Assembly (NCBI RefSeq): GCF_000190315.1
Contig: NC_015151.1
Coordinates: 310,001 to 374,000, forward strand
From: Vulcanisaeta moutnovskia 768-28
GTDB lineage: Archaea > Thermoproteota > Thermoprotei > Thermoproteales > Thermocladiaceae
Reading direction: 5' to 3'
Length of the DNA: 64,000 nucleotides
In this document: positions 17,878 through 26,183 of the stretch, piece by piece
Layout: each line of letters begins with the position of its first letter
Position numbering within the stretch: position 1 is the first letter of the stretch
Notes under the pieces: generated by a model
What the model saw: only the letters and a program-made list of their open reading frames with translations
Told to the model about the DNA's origin: nothing
The model's database searches: none
Translations under genes and position numbers: made by a program

Positions 17878-18570
17878 ATGGTAAGGACTAATTTTGATTC
17901 ACGTAAGTCCATATTTCTTAAGCGATTGATGGAGGAGGGAGCCCAGAATAGAGTTGACTTTGACATATACGACTTTTTACTCACGTTCAATAAGTCCTTA
18001 AATGACTTTTACACGACAAGTAGTTGCAGCGGTAGGATTGCCCTGGCTAAGGCTCCACGACTTAGCTACTCAAAGGGTTCTGGGTTATTTAAGTTCGTTG
18101 TTAAGTGGCATAGGCCTGTCACGTATGGCGAGGTTATGAATGTACTTAGTAATATTGATTCTGGCGATGTTTGGTTCTTGGTTAGGGCGCCAATAATCCA
18201 CTTCGTGGCTAGGGATGTTCATGGGGCATTGACGATACTTAGGATGGCTAGGGAGGCAGGCTTTAAACATAGTGGTATATATTCAGTGACACATGATGGT
18301 GTTGTTGTTGAAGTTCAAGGCGAGGATCGTTTTGAGGTCCCCATAATAATTAATGGTAAATTAATAGTGACTATGGATGATTTAAGGCGTATTATTGATA
18401 TTGCCAATGAAACTCTGATCTTCGGCAAGTTCAGACTGGCGCATTTGATACGATTGATAGAGGTTAGGCTTTTTGGTAAGTCTGAACTGGGTGAAATGCC
18501 TAAGGTATATTTCCAGGAGTCATATAGAGATTTTAACATTGAAAGTATAAATATTGAGAATTTGGTGTAG
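17878..18570 (+). CDS. taw3: tRNA wybutosine-synthesis methyltransferase Taw3
   Basis: Methylates an intermediate in wyosine-derivative synthesis at G37 of tRNA-Phe. The signature TTSSCSGRIALAKAP with its SSCSGR motif sits near residue 45. FKFVVKWHRP, VWFLVRAPIIHFVARD and the AGFKHSGIYSV segment follow the TYW3 family pattern. The 230-aa length is normal. A TTTAAATT TATA element around 17842-17849 puts the transcription start at or just before the ATG at 17878, so the message is probably leaderless. It is divergent from the wtpA gene. Confidence 0.88.
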   Translation: MVRTNFDSRKSIFLKRLMEEGAQNRVDFDIYDFLLTFNKSLNDFYTTSSCSGRIALAKAPRLSYSKGSGLFKFVVKWHRPVTYGEVMNVLSNIDSGDVWFLVRAPIIHFVARDVHGALTILRMAREAGFKHSGIYSVTHDGVVVEVQGEDRFEVPIIINGKLIVTMDDLRRIIDIANETLIFGKFRLAHLIRLIEVRLFGKSELGEMPKVYFQESYRDFNIESINIENLV

Positions 18571-18658
18571 TATATATTAGACGGTCGTAGTGCCTATTTT
18601 ACGGAATAAAGTTTTTAAGTGAACTCTCATTCGTCATCATGGTGAGATAATTGCAACG

Positions 18659-19432
18659 ATGAAGGAACCAATTCTTGAGGTTATTGATGTTAGCTATAGC
18701 TACAAGACTGAGAAGGGTCCTGTGCCTGTCCTTAAAGACATCAACTTTAAGGTTTATTCCCATGAGTTTGTTTCTATAGTTGCACCCACAGGTACGGGAA
18801 AGACAACATTACTTAAGATAATAGCTGGTCTAAGGAGACCTGATAGTGGTAAGGTCCTTCTCATGGGTGAGGAGATTAGGGGTCCAACACCTAAGCTTGC
18901 CATGATATTTCAGGACTTTGCGCTCTATCCCTGGTTAACAGCACTTGAGAATGTGGAATTGGCGTTATTTCACAGGAAGGATCTCAGTAAGGAGGTTAGG
19001 AGGGAAATAGCTAGGAAGTACCTTGAGCTTGTGGGTCTTGGTGGTTTTGAGGATTACTACCCAAGGGAATTGAGTGGCGGTATGAAGCAGAGGGTTGCAA
19101 TTGCTAGGGCATTAGCTGCGCAACCAGTGGTTTTGTTAATGGATGAGCCCTTCGCAAATCTTGATGCAATAACAGCTGAAGGTTTGAGGGCCGAGATTTA
19201 TAACATGGTATTTAATGAGGAATCCACGGTAAAGGCAATAGTAATGGTTAGCCATAACCTTGATGAGGTTGTGGAGTTGAGTGACAAGGTTATAATACTT
19301 GGGGGAAGACCTGCAAGCATAATGGCCGAGGTCGAGATAAAGTTGTCGAGACCTAGGAATACGAGGGATATAGAGTTTCAGGATTACTTGGATAGACTAT
19401 ACTCATTATTGTCAATAAGTCTTAAGGTTTAA
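18659..19432 (+). CDS. ABC transporter ATP-binding protein, nitrate/sulfonate/taurine type
   Basis: ATPase subunit of an importer of the SsuB/TauB/NrtD group. Walker A reads APTGTGKTT with Ala in place of the usual first Gly, the Q-loop is IFQDFALYPWLT, the signature is LSGGMKQRVAIARAL and Walker B is VVLLMDEPFANLD. The D-loop and the switch His (VSHNLDE) are intact, so it should hydrolyse ATP. A TTTTTAAG element about 45 nt upstream could be the promoter. It directly abuts the fused permease gene. No substrate-binding protein gene is adjacent, leaving the solute undefined. Confidence 0.88.
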   Translation: MKEPILEVIDVSYSYKTEKGPVPVLKDINFKVYSHEFVSIVAPTGTGKTTLLKIIAGLRRPDSGKVLLMGEEIRGPTPKLAMIFQDFALYPWLTALENVELALFHRKDLSKEVRREIARKYLELVGLGGFEDYYPRELSGGMKQRVAIARALAAQPVVLLMDEPFANLDAITAEGLRAEIYNMVFNEESTVKAIVMVSHNLDEVVELSDKVIILGGRPASIMAEVEIKLSRPRNTRDIEFQDYLDRLYSLLSISLKV

Positions 19433-21106
19433 GTGATGGCTATGGGCATTTGGTCCATAGTTTTAGTAGCGTTTCTAGCAACACTTGCGACATTTGGTAG
19501 AGTTGCCCTTACTATAATACTGAGCATAGTGCTTGGTTGGTTCTTTGGCTATGCAGCGGCAAAGAATGGACTTTTTGAGAGGATATTCCTATCAATTACC
19601 CAAACCCTTGAGGCCGTACCAGTCATCACCTTCTTCCCAATAGTCTTAATATTCTTCGTTAAGTCAATAGGTGGTTACATAGGAACTGAGTTGGCTGTTG
19701 ACTTTTTGGTTTTCACGGCAGTTGTTTGGAATATATGGGTTGGTGAGTATGAGGCCATTAAGACGGCGCCCCAGTCACTTGAGGATGCGGCTGAGATGCT
19801 TAACCTGGGCTTCTGGGGCAAGTTTAGATACTTATACATACCAGTTACAATGCCCAGGGTTGCTGGTAATGTTTTAGTAAGCTTTGCTGATGCGTTGTTC
19901 TACATAGTAGTTAGTGAGGTTGTTACCTTAGGCACAACGCAATACTCAGTCTTCGGCATAGGGGCACTAATAGCATCATGGACAAGCAGGAGTGAGTGGA
20001 CCGCAGCATTTACCGGACTTGGGGTATTGGTAGTCATGGTGACCTCAGTACTATTTGGAATACTTAGGCCATTTGTTGATTGGGCAGTTAAGTATAGTTA
20101 TGATCCATTCATGGAAGTAACAAGGACTAGAGTCAGGAGACCCATAGTTACTAGTCGCGTTAGGTCATTGGCAGCTAGAAATATGAGGTATTTAAGGAGG
20201 GTTGTGGCTGTTGAGGATGCCATAATGCCCATATTCGTTAAAGCCTCGAGCTATGCTGTCAGACATAGACTATTGTCAAGGCCTAGACCTAGAAACATAA
20301 TAACCGAGTCTGAGAGGTATATAGGCATAGGCATTGTTATTTTCGTTATTGGTTTAATAACCTACTCAATATATGAGTCTTGGAAAACGACTTGGGTTCC
20401 CATAATAAATAATCTATACGAATATGGCTTACTTTACCTTTATTATCTAGGGCTTGATTGGTTTAGGGTTATTTTGGTCACAGTTGCAGCAATATTAACA
20501 GCTATCCCTGTTAATTACCTAATGGTAACGCATAGAAGAGTTGAGTCGATTTTATTACCAGTACTTGAGGACTTAGCATCAATACCTGTATCGGCTTACT
20601 TACCATTGATTGCCATACCCTTCATAACGTATTTAGCGGTGAGTCTCGGTTCGCATATTTCGCTTGAAATACTGGTGTTCGTAGTGGCCTACCTAAGTAC
20701 TGCTTGGTACGTGATTTATAATATGTACGTGGGTATGAAGACAATACCCAGGAGTCTTTGGGATGTAGCCGAGAACCTGAGATTAAGTACCTGGCAGAAG
20801 CTTAGGAGATTGGCGATTCCAGGCGCCATGCCTGCTACAATAACGGGCTTAGCAAGTACAGCAGGTTCAACATGGGGTGGGCTTGAGGTTGCCGAGTATA
20901 TACAAGGGCTTAATGGCCAGGTCTATATGGTTCATGGATATACGGCTTTAATGGATTATTACACAGCGATAGGGAATATTGTTGGGCTTGAGGCCATGAG
21001 CCTAATACTGGGTATAAACGTGGTATTATTAAGTGTCTTTCTCTGGAGGAAGTTATTTAGATTAGCTAGGGAAAGGTATAGGCTTGAAGGCGCAATAACG
21101 CTTTGA
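19433..21106 (+). CDS. Fused double-domain ABC permease
   Basis: A 557-aa protein made of two binding-protein-dependent permease domains. Each has about six helices and an EAA-type coupling loop: EAIKTAPQSLEDAAEMLNLG (about residue 105) and VGMKTIPRSLWDVAENLRLS (about residue 435). The linker, around residues 225-280, is Arg-rich and probably cytoplasmic. One chain thus supplies both membrane halves of the importer. The GTG at 19433 follows the ATPase stop directly; an ATG at 19436 is an equally good start. Confidence 0.85.
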   Translation: MMAMGIWSIVLVAFLATLATFGRVALTIILSIVLGWFFGYAAAKNGLFERIFLSITQTLEAVPVITFFPIVLIFFVKSIGGYIGTELAVDFLVFTAVVWNIWVGEYEAIKTAPQSLEDAAEMLNLGFWGKFRYLYIPVTMPRVAGNVLVSFADALFYIVVSEVVTLGTTQYSVFGIGALIASWTSRSEWTAAFTGLGVLVVMVTSVLFGILRPFVDWAVKYSYDPFMEVTRTRVRRPIVTSRVRSLAARNMRYLRRVVAVEDAIMPIFVKASSYAVRHRLLSRPRPRNIITESERYIGIGIVIFVIGLITYSIYESWKTTWVPIINNLYEYGLLYLYYLGLDWFRVILVTVAAILTAIPVNYLMVTHRRVESILLPVLEDLASIPVSAYLPLIAIPFITYLAVSLGSHISLEILVFVVAYLSTAWYVIYNMYVGMKTIPRSLWDVAENLRLSTWQKLRRLAIPGAMPATITGLASTAGSTWGGLEVAEYIQGLNGQVYMVHGYTALMDYYTAIGNIVGLEAMSLILGINVVLLSVFLWRKLFRLARERYRLEGAITL

Positions 21107-21123
21107 TTCCATAGGTTCTCGAC

Positions 21124-21158
21124 ATTACGTAATTATTAATACGTGAGGTATTCCACGT
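21124..21158. promoter_or_regulatory. Inverted repeats upstream of the RHH-like gene
   Basis: A perfect 10-bp palindrome ATTACGTAAT (21124-21133) is followed by the inverted repeat ACGTG (21141-21145) and CACGT (21154-21158), with TTAA flanking both sides. They lie 70-100 bp before the gene for a possible ribbon-helix-helix protein and could be its operator. The TATA-like GCTTATAAG is at about 21187-21195. Confidence 0.35.
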
Positions 21159-21227
21159 TAATGATTGTAAATTGTGTGCAATAAGGCTTATAAGTATTCT
21201 AATGTATTCATGTAAATAGTCCTAATT

Positions 21228-21902
21228 ATGGCTAGGGACAATCCGGAAAAAGAGACAGAGGAGGTCTATTCAAGAACTACGATAATGGTTCCTAAAAACA
21301 TAGCCTCGGAATTATCACGGGTTGCTAAGACCAGGGGAAGGACATTATTCTATATTGCTGGCGAGGGCTTAAAATTAACAACTGAGCTTATTAGGGATGG
21401 TTTTGAACCATCAGACCTCATTTACTTTTGGAGATTATATAAAATCTTAAGCTCGATGGATGTAATACCAATGCCTATGAAGCTCATTGAGGAGGTGTGT
21501 GGTCATATAATGTCCGTTCTTATTGACTTCTCCAAGAGTGATAAGATATCGGGTGAACTTAGAGAAGGTGCAAGCAAGGCTATGAATGATCTATGGAGCA
21601 TTTATGAAAAATATGGTCATCAAGTCGGCGCCCTAGTTAGGATGGAGTTTGAAAACCTTGAGGAACTTCTCGAGGCAATTTCAAGAATTAGCAGGTTATT
21701 AGCCGTTAGGCATATTGAGGTTAAGAAACTGAGCCCAAATACCATTGAGTTAATGGCTATAGGGCCTAGTGGCACGACCGATATTGGTAACAAGGCCCTC
21801 TTATCATTTATTAGAGGTTTTGTTGCTCAATATGATTACGAGGTTGTTTCTGAGGAGGCAAAGGCTAATGTACTTAGGGTTGTTCTTCAGAAGAAGGTCT
21901 AA
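21228..21902 (+). CDS. Conserved-looking protein with a possible N-terminal ribbon-helix-helix
   Basis: I do not recognise the family. Residues 15-52 (SRTTIMVPKNIASELSRVAKTRG and the following helices) resemble a ribbon-helix-helix DNA-binding unit: a short strand, then two helices. The middle is helical with a FSKSDK turn, and the C-terminal 60 residues form alternating strands and helices (NTIELMAIGPSGTTD and onward) that could be a small ligand-binding or dimerisation domain. It is soluble, with no signal peptide. It follows the orphan ABC transporter by 120 bp and may regulate it, but that rests on position only. Confidence 0.65.
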   Translation: MARDNPEKETEEVYSRTTIMVPKNIASELSRVAKTRGRTLFYIAGEGLKLTTELIRDGFEPSDLIYFWRLYKILSSMDVIPMPMKLIEEVCGHIMSVLIDFSKSDKISGELREGASKAMNDLWSIYEKYGHQVGALVRMEFENLEELLEAISRISRLLAVRHIEVKKLSPNTIELMAIGPSGTTDIGNKALLSFIRGFVAQYDYEVVSEEAKANVLRVVLQKKV

Positions 21903-21923
21903 TTTTTGTTTTAGCTTATAATT

Positions 21924-22358
21924 TTATATTATTATCGTTGCTAAGTTCGAGATGCCCGGCCACCTTAATGCTGCTTCCATAGCTACGGGTCCATGTATCT
22001 CACTACCCTTGGGTGCGCCATTCTCGTCTGTAATAACTACGGCATTGTCCTCAAAGGCTATCCAGGTGCCATCAGGTCTCCTATATGGTCTCCTTTGCCT
22101 AATCACTATTGCTCTGAGTACTTGCTTCCTAACCTCAGGTTTGCCCTCCACAACACTAACAACAACCATATCACCCACGGAAGCTCCAGGTATTTCCCTG
22201 TGAATAGGCTTTGCTATATGCCCAATTATACCAATCACCCTAACAAGCTTAGCGCCACTATTATCCGCAACAGGAACTAGACTATTCATGAATATTCCAG
22301 GCGTCTTATGAAATCTCCAGCTAACACCTACCTGACGTGCGCCGCCTCTCTTTGCCAT
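21924..22358 (-). CDS. rpl14: Large-subunit ribosomal protein uL14
   Basis: Ribosomal protein L14, which binds 23S rRNA near helix 95 and contacts the GTPase-associated region. The family pattern [71 protein letters not shown] (quoted in parts) and the C-terminal [18 protein letters not shown] are all in place. The 144-aa length is normal for archaea. CTTAAATAAG about 26 nt before the ATG suggests a leaderless message. It stands outside the usual ribosomal operon and follows glyS in the same direction, as an isolated gene. Confidence 0.97.
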   Translation of the reverse strand: MAKRGGARQVGVSWRFHKTPGIFMNSLVPVADNSGAKLVRVIGIIGHIAKPIHREIPGASVGDMVVVSVVEGKPEVRKQVLRAIVIRQRRPYRRPDGTWIAFEDNAVVITDENGAPKGSEIHGPVAMEAALRWPGISNLATIII

Positions 22359-22398
22359 TGAAGTGCTAATGGAGCTTAGCTTATTTAAGCTTATCTAC

Positions 22399-24174
22399 CT
22401 ATTCCCTAATGATTAATTGAAGACCCATCGACTTAGCGATCTCGATTATCGATATCCTCCTAAAAATGGCATCAGTAATTACCTTAATTATATCGTTCAT
22501 ACTAACCCTGATTTGAGCCTTCGTATCCCTATCCCTAATAGTTACTGTACTATCGATGGGTGTCTTATCGTCTATTGTTATTGCGAACGGTACACCTACC
22601 GAGTCATACTTGGCATACCTACTGCCTATTGCTCCATCATCATCATAAACAGCCTTAACTCCAACCATCGATAATTCCCTAAATATATTCCTGCCAATAC
22701 TTACATACTCCTGTTTCTTAATTATTGGTAACACCGCAACCTTTATTGGAGCAATATCAGGCGGTAGCCTTAGTAATGGTTTTCCATTAACCTCTGTATA
22801 GGCATGTTCTAGAGTTACGTACACTATCCTATCAACACCGAAGGATGGTTCAACATCATGTGGAATAAACCTCTCAACATGAACCTTTCTCCTTTCCTCC
22901 CTAATAAACACAACATCGCTTGTTATGGTATACCCATCAATGATCACCCTACCCTTATTAGCCAGCTCATTGGCTAACCACCTTGGGTCAGCCTTACCAA
23001 TGGCCTGCATGACCTTAGGCATTTCATTACCAAAGACTTCTCTAATCCTCTGCGGATTCGGGTAGACCCTAACCTCAACAACCTCCTTCGGCGTGGTCAG
23101 TCTTCTGTCAACGCTTAAGTCATAACCACTATACCTCGCGTGCCTACCAAGGTCATAATCAGTCCTGTAAGCATGACCGCTAACCTCAACCCAACCAAAC
23201 CTCTCACTATAAACCATCTGATCAAAACTAGCCGCTGAGTAATGAGCCCTCTCCTCAGGCAACTTAGCCAGGAAGTACTGATGATCAAGCGATATACCAA
23301 GCTCATTCATGTATATTGTGGCTAGGCCCATGAAGAACGCCATCCACTCATTAGGCACAATCCCACCCTCAACAGCCTCCCTAGGCCTAAACTCCCTGGG
23401 CTCCTTAACACCAGTAACAACATCCTTCTCAGGTATTATCCTCAACTTAACATCCAGTTCATCAAGGTATGGGCACTTAGCATTTTCAGGGTCGAAGAAG
23501 AACTCAATCTCCATCTGGGTAAATTCCCTGAGTCTAATTAAGCCCTGCCTAGGTGAAATTTCATTTCTACCGACCTTACCAATTTGAGCAATACCAAGTG
23601 GTAGTTTTCTACCCATTAGATTAAATATCTTTGGAAATGACACGAACATTCCCTGGGCCGTCTCAGGTCTTATGTAGCCAATGTTATCGCTATATGGCCC
23701 TATTGTTGTCTGGAACAATAGGTTAAAGGGCTTAACGCTACTTAACTCACCACCACATACAGGGCACTTAATATCATAATCCCGAATTAACTTATCAAGC
23801 TCCTCGAGGCTTAACCCCTCAGTCTTTATTGAAATACCCCTCTTACCAAGCTCCTCCTCTATTAGGTGATCAGCCCTGAACTTACGACCACACTTAGTAC
23901 ACTCGACTATTGCGTCGGTAAAATGCTCAACATGACCGCTAGCCTCAAATACTATCTTTGGCATTACTATTGGAGTTTCTATTTCAACAATAAAGTCTTG
24001 ATACGGATAAACAAAGATTTTACGCCACTTCTCAATTATATTCCTCTTTAACTCTACACCAAGTGGTCCATAATCGTAGAATCCACCGACCTCAGCCTTA
24101 CTCCTATAAATCTCAAAGCTTGGGTAGAAAAATCCGCCCTCGCTCATTAGTTCCATGAATCTTTCGAGATTCAT
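22399..24174 (-). CDS. glyS: Glycyl-tRNA synthetase (archaeal/eukaryal alpha2 type)
   Basis: Class II aminoacyl-tRNA synthetase that charges tRNA-Gly. The chain of 591 aa carries motif 1 (GFYDYGPLGVELKRNI), a zinc-type insertion with CTKCGRKFRADHLI and CPVCGGEL, motif 2 (RPETAQGMFVSF and FRNEISPRQGLIRLREFTQMEIEFF regions), motif 3 (EPSFGVDRI) and a C-terminal anticodon-binding domain (about 480-591). Everything required appears present. The upstream gap contains a TATA-like ATTTAAAT element on the minus strand. Confidence 0.96.
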   Translation of the reverse strand: MNLERFMELMSEGGFFYPSFEIYRSKAEVGGFYDYGPLGVELKRNIIEKWRKIFVYPYQDFIVEIETPIVMPKIVFEASGHVEHFTDAIVECTKCGRKFRADHLIEEELGKRGISIKTEGLSLEELDKLIRDYDIKCPVCGGELSSVKPFNLLFQTTIGPYSDNIGYIRPETAQGMFVSFPKIFNLMGRKLPLGIAQIGKVGRNEISPRQGLIRLREFTQMEIEFFFDPENAKCPYLDELDVKLRIIPEKDVVTGVKEPREFRPREAVEGGIVPNEWMAFFMGLATIYMNELGISLDHQYFLAKLPEERAHYSAASFDQMVYSERFGWVEVSGHAYRTDYDLGRHARYSGYDLSVDRRLTTPKEVVEVRVYPNPQRIREVFGNEMPKVMQAIGKADPRWLANELANKGRVIIDGYTITSDVVFIREERRKVHVERFIPHDVEPSFGVDRIVYVTLEHAYTEVNGKPLLRLPPDIAPIKVAVLPIIKKQEYVSIGRNIFRELSMVGVKAVYDDDGAIGSRYAKYDSVGVPFAITIDDKTPIDSTVTIRDRDTKAQIRVSMNDIIKVITDAIFRRISIIEIAKSMGLQLIIRE

Positions 24175-24559
24175 TCAGCACGATAATTATTAGGCATATT
24201 TAAATAATTTTCATAGAATAGTCCTTCTCTATCCCTTAAGGAGTGGGGGTTTGTATAGTGTAGGTCTTATGCGTTAGCCCTGGTGTGGGTTTAATGGTTT
24301 TAGGTCATTGGTCATTACATGAAAACTCATCATCCTATTCCTCAACGGCACATTGAATTCCACCTTCTTTGCAATGTTTATTGACGAATTGATATCTCAG
24401 TAATAACGGTAATTGGAACAATAAAAATGAAGAAAAATCAAGGACAGGAACTGTGTCTACGTATATGTAGGAAGTAACGAAGAACTAAAAGGAATTAAGA
24501 GGAAAGAATGTATATTTATCTTCGAGAATTACATATCACCGCCTTTAGAGGACGAGAAT
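24175..24559. other. Gene-free gap holding an IS remnant
   Basis: This 385-bp stretch between glyS and the ureohydrolase contains the glyS promoter, the tnpB remnant listed separately and, beyond it, no convincing gene. On the plus strand 24431-24595 is open and protein-like but has no start codon and overlaps the ureohydrolase 3' end, so it is not called. A CCTTAAGG palindrome near 24236-24243 lies where the right end of an IS605-type element would be. Confidence 0.5.
24274..24396 (-). pseudogene. TnpB C-terminal remnant (IS200/IS605 family)
   Basis: The minus strand encodes DINSSINIAKKVEF, then VPLRNRMMSFHVMTND and LKPLNPHQG before a TAA at 24276-24274. The DINASINIA-type motif, with the last RuvC-like aspartate, and a short LKPLNP tail close to the stop are typical of archaeal TnpB proteins. 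Upstream of the Asp codon the frame meets a TGA at once, and no more TnpB can be read. Only the last 40 codons survive, so the element is dead. A guide-RNA (omega RNA) segment would normally overlap this end. Confidence 0.6.
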
Positions 24560-25471
24560 TTAAGTACGTATGTAATTAAGTACATCAAGGATTAATCTGA
24601 TTGTTGTGGGTAACGACATTAAACCAGGATCATTTGGTGGTGAGTACTCAACAATGTCAACGGCCTTAACCCTGGAATCACCGTAATCAAGAATAGCCTT
24701 AGTAATCCTCAAAAGCTCGCTATAACTAAGTCCAAAACCCTCTGGATTACCGACGCCAGGCATTACTGATGGATCAAGAACATCAACATCAATGCTCAGG
24801 TGGATCGAACCAGGATAACTATCAATGGCACCCCTCATGAGCAGTCTAAGTTCATGGTTATTCATGGACTTCACATCCCTAGTTGACAATAGTATGGAAT
24901 TTTCAAGTCTACTCACGAAATTCATCTCCTCCCTGTCATATGATCTAAACCCAAGGAAAACAATCAATTGAGGCTTAACCTGATTAATTAAGTGCCTCAC
25001 GAATGTTGCATGCGATAAGGATTGCCCTATCGGCCATTCCTCTCTTGAATCCAAGTGAGCATCAACATGTATGTAAATGCCATATGAACCCTGGGATTCT
25101 CTAACCGCCTTAGCAACACCAAGACTTAGTGTATGTTCACCACCTATATTGATTACCCTACCCCACGTACTAATAGCGTCCCTAACAACTAGATTAATCC
25201 TCTCCAAATTCCTGTCAATCATACCCTGCAGTAATGATAAATCACCCAAATCACAAATCTTATCAAGTGGATCTATACCCAGGTCCTCCGTAGGTGTAAA
25301 TTCAAAGTACTGACTCCAGGATCTAATGATGCTGGGTGCAAATCGTGTCCCAGGCCTAAAGCTAACGGTATCCTCCATGGGTATACCAAGTATTGGTATA
25401 CCACGGCCGCACCTAGGTGTTCCGAAAAGCGTGTATTGAGATGCAACGTAAAAATCAATGTTATTACCCAT
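24560..25471 (-). CDS. speB: Agmatinase/arginase-family ureohydrolase
   Basis: Binuclear manganese enzyme that hydrolyses a guanidino group, releasing urea. Metal ligands are visible as GGEH (first His), the HVDAHLDSRE motif (DAHxD) and SIDVDVLDPSVMPG (DxD). The PEGFGLSYSEL loop is typical of agmatinases. Agmatinase, making putrescine for polyamine synthesis, is the usual role in Crenarchaeota, but arginase or formiminoglutamase activity cannot be excluded. The ATG at 25471 overlaps the upstream stop by 8 nt; a TTG at 25489 is a weaker start. It is coupled to a NifX-like gene. Confidence 0.85.
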   Translation of the reverse strand: MGNNIDFYVASQYTLFGTPRCGRGIPILGIPMEDTVSFRPGTRFAPSIIRSWSQYFEFTPTEDLGIDPLDKICDLGDLSLLQGMIDRNLERINLVVRDAISTWGRVINIGGEHTLSLGVAKAVRESQGSYGIYIHVDAHLDSREEWPIGQSLSHATFVRHLINQVKPQLIVFLGFRSYDREEMNFVSRLENSILLSTRDVKSMNNHELRLLMRGAIDSYPGSIHLSIDVDVLDPSVMPGVGNPEGFGLSYSELLRITKAILDYGDSRVKAVDIVEYSPPNDPGLMSLPTTIRLILDVLNYIRT

Positions 25472-25874
25472 GGAAAATCGCCTCCTCAATCCTCTCCTTA
25501 ATAGCTAAAAAACTTGAATACATAACTTCCCAAATACTAACCTTATAATAATTATTATCAGGATCACTGTTAATTTTATCACCAGGTCTAACCACATAAA
25601 CGTCAACACCAGATCTCCTAAGTATTAAATATGAAGGATAACATAGTGAACCATGAGGAGCTAGTACAATTGTTGCGCCAAGCTCGACACACCTCCTAGC
25701 AACTGTTGGTCTTTTATTCGTAGAATTCAGAGCTGGATTAACCTCCTTATGAACCACAACACCATTTTTCACCAGGACTAAATAACGAGCCCTAGAAAAT
25801 AAGTTAAACGATAAATCCTCATTAACCGTAGTGCACACAATATTATGTTCTCTTTTCATTAATACCAATGACAT
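25464..25874 (-). CDS. NifX/NifB C-terminal-like protein (dinitrogenase iron-molybdenum cofactor fold)
   Basis: A 136-aa soluble protein with the layout of the NifX-like fold: an N-terminal strand and VNEDLSFNLFSRARYLVLVKNG, a KEVNPAL loop, RRCVELGATIVLAPHGSLCYPSYLILRRSGVDVYVVRPG. Such small proteins bind Fe-S clusters or metal cofactors in archaea that do not fix nitrogen. The two or three cysteines are not in a classic cluster motif. It overlaps the ureohydrolase by 8 nt and must be co-transcribed, though no functional link is obvious. Start ATG 25874, or 25859. Confidence 0.55.
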   Translation of the reverse strand: MSLVLMKREHNIVCTTVNEDLSFNLFSRARYLVLVKNGVVVHKEVNPALNSTNKRPTVARRCVELGATIVLAPHGSLCYPSYLILRRSGVDVYVVRPGDKINSDPDNNYYKVSIWEVMYSSFLAIKERIEEAIFHG

Positions 25875-25966
25875 GCCCCAACACAGCCTTTAAAAGCATT
25901 CAGAACAAGTCGTAAAGGTCTCCTCATAAAATAAGTAATACGCATGGATTACTTTACGAAAATCTA

Positions 25967-25974
25967 TTTAAATA
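25967..25974 (+). promoter_or_regulatory. TATA box preceding the inverted-repeat element
   Basis: TTTAAATA is centred 26 nt before 25997, the first paired base of the hairpin. On the other strand CATAAATAAAA (around 26118-26128) is placed similarly relative to 26100. Both strands therefore have a plausible promoter for the element. Confidence 0.4.
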
Positions 25975-25996
25975 AAACAGGCAATAACCACATAGA

Positions 25997-26100
25997 GCCT
26001 ATACCTGCCTTGCATTCACGTCATTAGTACGAGGCCCAACGACCCGGCCAAAACCGGGCCGCTGAGCCCCGTACTAATGGTGTGGATGCATGCAGGGGGC
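25997..26100. ncRNA. 104-nt imperfect inverted repeat, probable structured RNA
   Basis: Almost the whole segment folds into one long hairpin. Pairs run 25997-26000 with 26097-26100, 26004-26008 with 26092-26096, 26011-26021 with 26080-26090, and CATTAGTACG (26022-26031) with CGTACTAATG (26070-26079). The stem continues through GGC/GCC to a CCCGG/CCGGG stem closed by the six-base loop CCAAAA. The mismatches are mainly A.C and G.T, the kind that leave one strand's RNA paired. The G+C content is well above the AT-rich flanks and a TATA box is correctly placed. It has no tRNA, RNase P, SRP or H/ACA features I can identify. A small hairpin transposable element (MITE) is the main alternative. Confidence 0.5.
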
Positions 26101-26146
26101 AAATCCTTAATTATTTGTTTTATTTATGAGAATATAGAATAAAGGG

Positions 26147-26155
26147 TTTATAAAA
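26147..26155 (+). promoter_or_regulatory. TATA box of the por operon
   Basis: TTTATAAAA lies about 33 nt before the ATG at 26184. With the usual 25-27 nt spacing the transcript would begin within about 7 nt of the start codon. Confidence 0.5.
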
Positions 26156-26183
26156 GGCATCTATATCGATATTTTGACCGAAT

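Noticed and set aside
24431-24595. Protein-like plus-strand reading frame (VYVYVGSNEELKGIKRKE and onward) between the TnpB remnant and the ureohydrolase
   Set aside because: It has no start codon after the upstream stop and overlaps the 3' end of the ureohydrolase, so it is more likely a shadow or a decayed fragment.
25997-26100. Split or intron-containing tRNA, RNase P RNA, SRP RNA or H/ACA RNA as the identity of the hairpin
   Set aside because: No T-arm sequence, no RNase P conserved regions, no SRP domain features, no ACA box or pseudouridylation pocket could be placed; the stem is almost completely paired.
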